Origin: Solirubrobacterales bacterium
GTDB taxonomy: Bacteria > Actinomycetota > Thermoleophilia > Solirubrobacterales > 70-9
Assembly (NCBI GenBank): GCA_030152805.1
Contig: JASLIG010000065.1
Span: 1 to 9,496 of the forward strand
Length of the DNA stretch: 9,496 nucleotides
Reading direction: 5' to 3'
Shown here one piece after another: positions 6,772-9,496 of the stretch (position 1 is the first letter of the stretch; each line of letters opens with the position of its first letter). A program made the translations under genes and the position numbers. The notes under the pieces are model-generated. The model was not told the origin of the DNA. It did not search any database and saw only the letters and a list, made by a program, of their open reading frames with translations.

Positions 6772-7755
6772 GTGCAGGCAATAGTTCTGGTAGGGGGGGA
6801 GGGGACGCGGCTGCGGCCGTTGACCGAGACGGTGCCGAAGCCGGCGCTGACCCTGGTCGACCGCCCCTTTCTCGCCTACATGATCGAGTGGCTGGCCGGC
6901 CACGGCGTCACTGAAGTCGTGCTCGCCTGCGGCTTTCTGCCCGACGTGCTCCGCGAGGCGCTGGCGGGTGAGGAGGAGCGGGCCCGGGTGGCGATTCGCT
7001 ACGTGGTCGAGCCGGAGCGGCGCGGCACGGCGGGGGCGATCCGCTACGCCGCCGACGAGCTCGGCGAGCGCCTCGACGATCGCTTCCTCGCCCTCAACGG
7101 CGACGTGCTCACCGATCTCGACCTCACTGCCCTGCTGGGCGCCCACGGCGAGCGCGACGCGCAGGCGACGCTGGGGCTGCATCCGGTCGAGGACTCTTCG
7201 GCCTACGGGCTGGTCCGCTGCGACGGCGAGGGCGCCGTGCTCGAGTTCCTCGAGAAGACCGGCGAGGTGACGCCCGGCGAGGTCAACGCGGGGATGTACG
7301 TCTTGGAGCGCTCGGTCCTGAACCTGATCCCCCCCGGCGAAGAGGTCTCGATCGAGCGCGACGTATTCCCGCGCCTGGTCGGCGAGGGACTGCACGGCCT
7401 GCGGCTCGATGGTTACTGGATGGACATCGGCACGCCGGAGCGCTACCTGCAGGCGAGCTGGGACATCCTCGAGCACCGTGTGGAGACGCGGGTCGAGCCG
7501 ACCGCGCCGGGGATGCTGCTTGCCGCCGATGCCGAGCTCGCGAGCGACGCGACGGTGGGGCCGCGGGCCGTGGTCGGCCCGAGGTCCAGGGTCGGGGCGA
7601 GCGCGGTGGTGCGGGACTCGGTGCTGCTCGACGGTTGCCTGATCGGCGAGGGGGCTACGGTGAGCGGCTCGATCCTCTCCGCCGGGGTCGAGGTCGCGGC
7701 CGGCGCCAGCCTCGAAGGCGAGGTCGTCGGCAGAGGTGAAAGAGTGCCGGCCTGA
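6772..7755 (+). CDS. Sugar-1-phosphate nucleotidyltransferase, probable mannose-1-phosphate guanylyltransferase (ManC-like)
   Basis: The enzyme joins a sugar-1-phosphate to a nucleoside triphosphate, releasing pyrophosphate. The 327 residues comprise an N-terminal Rossmann-like catalytic domain (1 to about 235) and a C-terminal left-handed beta-helix of hexapeptide repeats (about 245-320, such as ATVGPRAVVGPRSRVGASAV). Catalytic marks are VGGEGTRLRPLT with PKPAL (7-26), NGDVLTDLDL with metal-binding Asp111, FLEKTGEV, NAGMYVLERSV and GYWMDIGTPERY with Asp218. The same series of blocks, including the late ERDVFP, is how I remember mycobacterial ManC, and the neighbouring phosphomannose isomerase supports GDP-mannose as product. 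Glucose-1-phosphate thymidylyltransferase-like activity is the main alternative. The GTG start directly follows the ugd stop with no gap and no strong ribosome site, implying coupled translation. The stop overlaps the next ATG by one base (TGATG). Confidence 0.85.
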   Translation: MQAIVLVGGEGTRLRPLTETVPKPALTLVDRPFLAYMIEWLAGHGVTEVVLACGFLPDVLREALAGEEERARVAIRYVVEPERRGTAGAIRYAADELGERLDDRFLALNGDVLTDLDLTALLGAHGERDAQATLGLHPVEDSSAYGLVRCDGEGAVLEFLEKTGEVTPGEVNAGMYVLERSVLNLIPPGEEVSIERDVFPRLVGEGLHGLRLDGYWMDIGTPERYLQASWDILEHRVETRVEPTAPGMLLAADAELASDATVGPRAVVGPRSRVGASAVVRDSVLLDGCLIGEGATVSGSILSAGVEVAAGASLEGEVVGRGERVPA

Positions 7756-8723
7756 TGCGCGACGACGTCCTCGCCATTCCCGAGCACCTGCGCGACGCCC
7801 TCTGGCGGGTCGAATCGGCCCGGCTCGAACCCTTCGAGTCGGCCGGCCTGATGGTCTGCGGCATGGGCGGCTCGGCGATCGGCGGCGACCTCGCCGCGGC
7901 CGCGCTCGGCGATCGCCTGGTCAAACCGCTGCTGACGGTGCGCGGCTACGAGCTGCCCAGCTGGGCGACCCCCGAACTGGCGCTGCTCTGTTCGAGCTAC
8001 TCGGGCAACACGGAGGAGACGCTCGCCTGCTTCTCCGCCGGCGAGGCGCTGGGTGCGAGGCGGATCGTCGCCAGTACCGGCGGCGAGCTCGTCGCCGAGG
8101 CGCGCGAGGCGGGTGTGCCGGTGATCGGCCTGCCCGGCATCCTGCAGCCGCGGGCGGCGGTCGCCTACATGCTGACGATCGCCGCCGAGGTGGCGGCGCT
8201 GGCCGGCGTCGCGCCGCGGATCGACACCGAGATAGACGCCGCCGCGGCCTTCCTCGCCGAGCACAGCGCCGATCTGCAATCGCGTGCGGGCGAGATCGCC
8301 GCGCGGCTCGCCGGAACCGCGCCGGTGATCACCGGCGCGGACCTGACAGCGCCGCTGGCGCGCCGCTGGAAGGCCCAGATCAACGAGAACGCGAAGCTGC
8401 CCGCCTTCTTCTCGGAGCTGCCCGAGGCCGATCACAACGAGATCTGCGGCTGGTCCGGGAACGCCTTTTCCGCCGTCCTGCTCGAGGATTCCGACCAGCA
8501 CCCGCGCGAGCGCCGCCGCTTCGCGCTGACCGGGGAGGCGATCGCCGCCGCCGGCGCGGAGGTGATCCGCCTCGAGACCGAGGGCAGGACCCGCACCGCC
8601 CGCTTGCTCTGGGGCACGATGCTGGGCGACCTCGTCTCGGTCGCGCTGGCCGAGGGCCGCGGCGTGGACCCGGTGCCGGTCGAGGCGCTCGAGGACTTCA
8701 AGGCGGCGCTCGGCCGTCCCTGA
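7755..8723 (+). CDS. Bifunctional phosphoglucose/phosphomannose isomerase (SIS domains, TobH-like)
   Basis: It is predicted to interconvert fructose-6-phosphate with glucose-6-phosphate and mannose-6-phosphate, feeding sugar-nucleotide synthesis in the cytoplasm. The 322 residues form two SIS domains. The first has GMGGSAIGGD (36-45) and CSSYSGNTEE (79-88), which bind the sugar phosphate; Arg133 in QPRAAVAY is conserved. Glu211 in INENAK and His227 in PEADHNEICGW are 16 residues apart, the spacing I recall for the catalytic pair of the Pyrobaculum enzyme. A late lysine (Lys316 in LEDFKAAL) follows the conserved VDP. Actinobacterial members (TobH-like) are often near mannose genes and ahcY, as here. 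Some actinobacterial members may be inactive or regulatory, so activity is an inference. The ATG overlaps the upstream stop by one base; this is the last gene of the five-gene unit. Confidence 0.88.
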   Translation: MRDDVLAIPEHLRDALWRVESARLEPFESAGLMVCGMGGSAIGGDLAAAALGDRLVKPLLTVRGYELPSWATPELALLCSSYSGNTEETLACFSAGEALGARRIVASTGGELVAEAREAGVPVIGLPGILQPRAAVAYMLTIAAEVAALAGVAPRIDTEIDAAAAFLAEHSADLQSRAGEIAARLAGTAPVITGADLTAPLARRWKAQINENAKLPAFFSELPEADHNEICGWSGNAFSAVLLEDSDQHPRERRRFALTGEAIAAAGAEVIRLETEGRTRTARLLWGTMLGDLVSVALAEGRGVDPVPVEALEDFKAALGRP

Positions 8724-8744
8724 GCCATAACTCGCATCCCCGTA

Positions 8745-8785
8745 TCCTTCGCTGGGCAAATCTCACGCGAAGGACCCAGAAAGGA
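8745..8785 (+). promoter_or_regulatory. ahcY leader with competing hairpins near the ribosome site
   Basis: In the 66 bp between the isomerase and ahcY, TCCTTCGC (8745-8752) pairs with GCGAAGGA (8767-8774), an 8 bp stem with a 14 nt loop. CTGGG (8752-8756) can instead pair with CCCAG (8775-8779), and TCCTT (8745-8749) can also pair with AAGGA of the ribosome site (8781-8785). These pairings exclude each other, so the leader could switch between an open and a blocked start site. It does not match the SAH riboswitch consensus as I remember it. TATCCT at 8743-8748 could also be a -10 box, in which case most of the stem would lie upstream of the transcript. Confidence 0.35.
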
Positions 8786-8789
8786 ACCG

Positions 8790-9364
<575 letters not shown>

Positions 9365-9386
<22 letters not shown>

Positions 9387-9496
9387 CCTGGAAAGGCGAG
9401 ACCCTGGAGGAGTACTGGTGGTGCACCGAGCAGGCCCTGCTCTGGCCCGACGGCGAGGGCCCGAACATGATCCTCGACGACGGCGGCGACGCCACC
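9365..9496 (+). repeat. direct repeat of ahcY codons 95-138 (third, shifted copy)
   Basis: This stretch repeats 9072-9203 at an offset of 293 bp, which puts it in a different frame from the first copy. From 9371 to the window end it reads GSPVLAWKGETLEEYWWCTE and continues through DDGGDAT, open to the edge. It matches the first copy at 119 of 126 bases from the glycine codon onward. Six of the seven differences fall in the first 34 bases, including I to S, F to L and E to K changes and the codons GTA and TTA, which are rare in this GC-rich sequence. It is probably a variant ahcY joined on by a chimera. Confidence 0.88.

Noticed and set aside
7443..8759. 438-codon minus-strand frame opposite the isomerase gene
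   Set aside because: It is a shadow frame; the sense strand carries clear SIS motifs and tight operon junctions.
8724..8789. Known SAH riboswitch upstream of ahcY
   Set aside because: The conserved core as I remember it from Ralstonia (including GAGGAGCGCUGC) is absent. An H-type pseudoknot of the 8 bp stem with CTGGG/CCCAG is also sterically unlikely because no linker crosses the stem.

Overview
The window is a GC-rich, densely packed, single-strand stretch of a bacterial chromosome. The best guess is Actinomycetota, possibly class Thermoleophilia. This rests on very high G+C at third codon positions, an actinobacterial-type ATP synthase gamma subunit, GTG starts, and the co-location of a ManC-like nucleotidyltransferase, a TobH-like phosphoglucose/phosphomannose isomerase and ahcY, which also occur near each other in mycobacteria. 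The assignment to class is an inference from memory, not a search.

Layout, all on the + strand. Positions 1-2502 are the 3' end of the F1Fo ATP synthase operon: atpG (5' end missing), atpD, atpC. Positions 2503-2752 are a 250 bp non-coding gap full of inverted repeats: a 148 bp element with 28 bp perfect terminal inverted repeats, an 18 bp inverted repeat, and a 9 bp hairpin. Positions 2753-8723 look like one transcription unit of five genes with junctions of +6, -4, 0 and -1 bp: an M20 family metallohydrolase, a LytR-CpsA-Psr (LCP) envelope phosphotransferase with an extra C-terminal domain, a UDP-glucose dehydrogenase, a mannose-1-phosphate guanylyltransferase-like enzyme and a bifunctional phosphoglucose/phosphomannose isomerase. 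After a 66 bp leader with competing hairpins, ahcY (S-adenosylhomocysteine hydrolase) starts at 8790.

How the genes fit together: the isomerase, nucleotidyltransferase and dehydrogenase supply activated sugars (probably GDP-mannose and UDP-glucuronate) for a cell-envelope polymer, and the LCP protein would attach such a polymer to the wall. No phosphomannomutase is present here, so one step must be encoded elsewhere. The role of the M20 enzyme in this set is unknown.

The end of the window is anomalous. ahcY is intact only to about 9260. The sequence then folds back into an antisense copy of the same gene (9261-9367) and switches again to a third, sense copy in another frame (9365-9496). The copies differ from each other by about 6%. 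This looks most like a chimeric contig end built from strain variants, though a real rearrangement cannot be excluded from the sequence alone. I see no convincing new defence or mobile system; most of the window is housekeeping and envelope metabolism.
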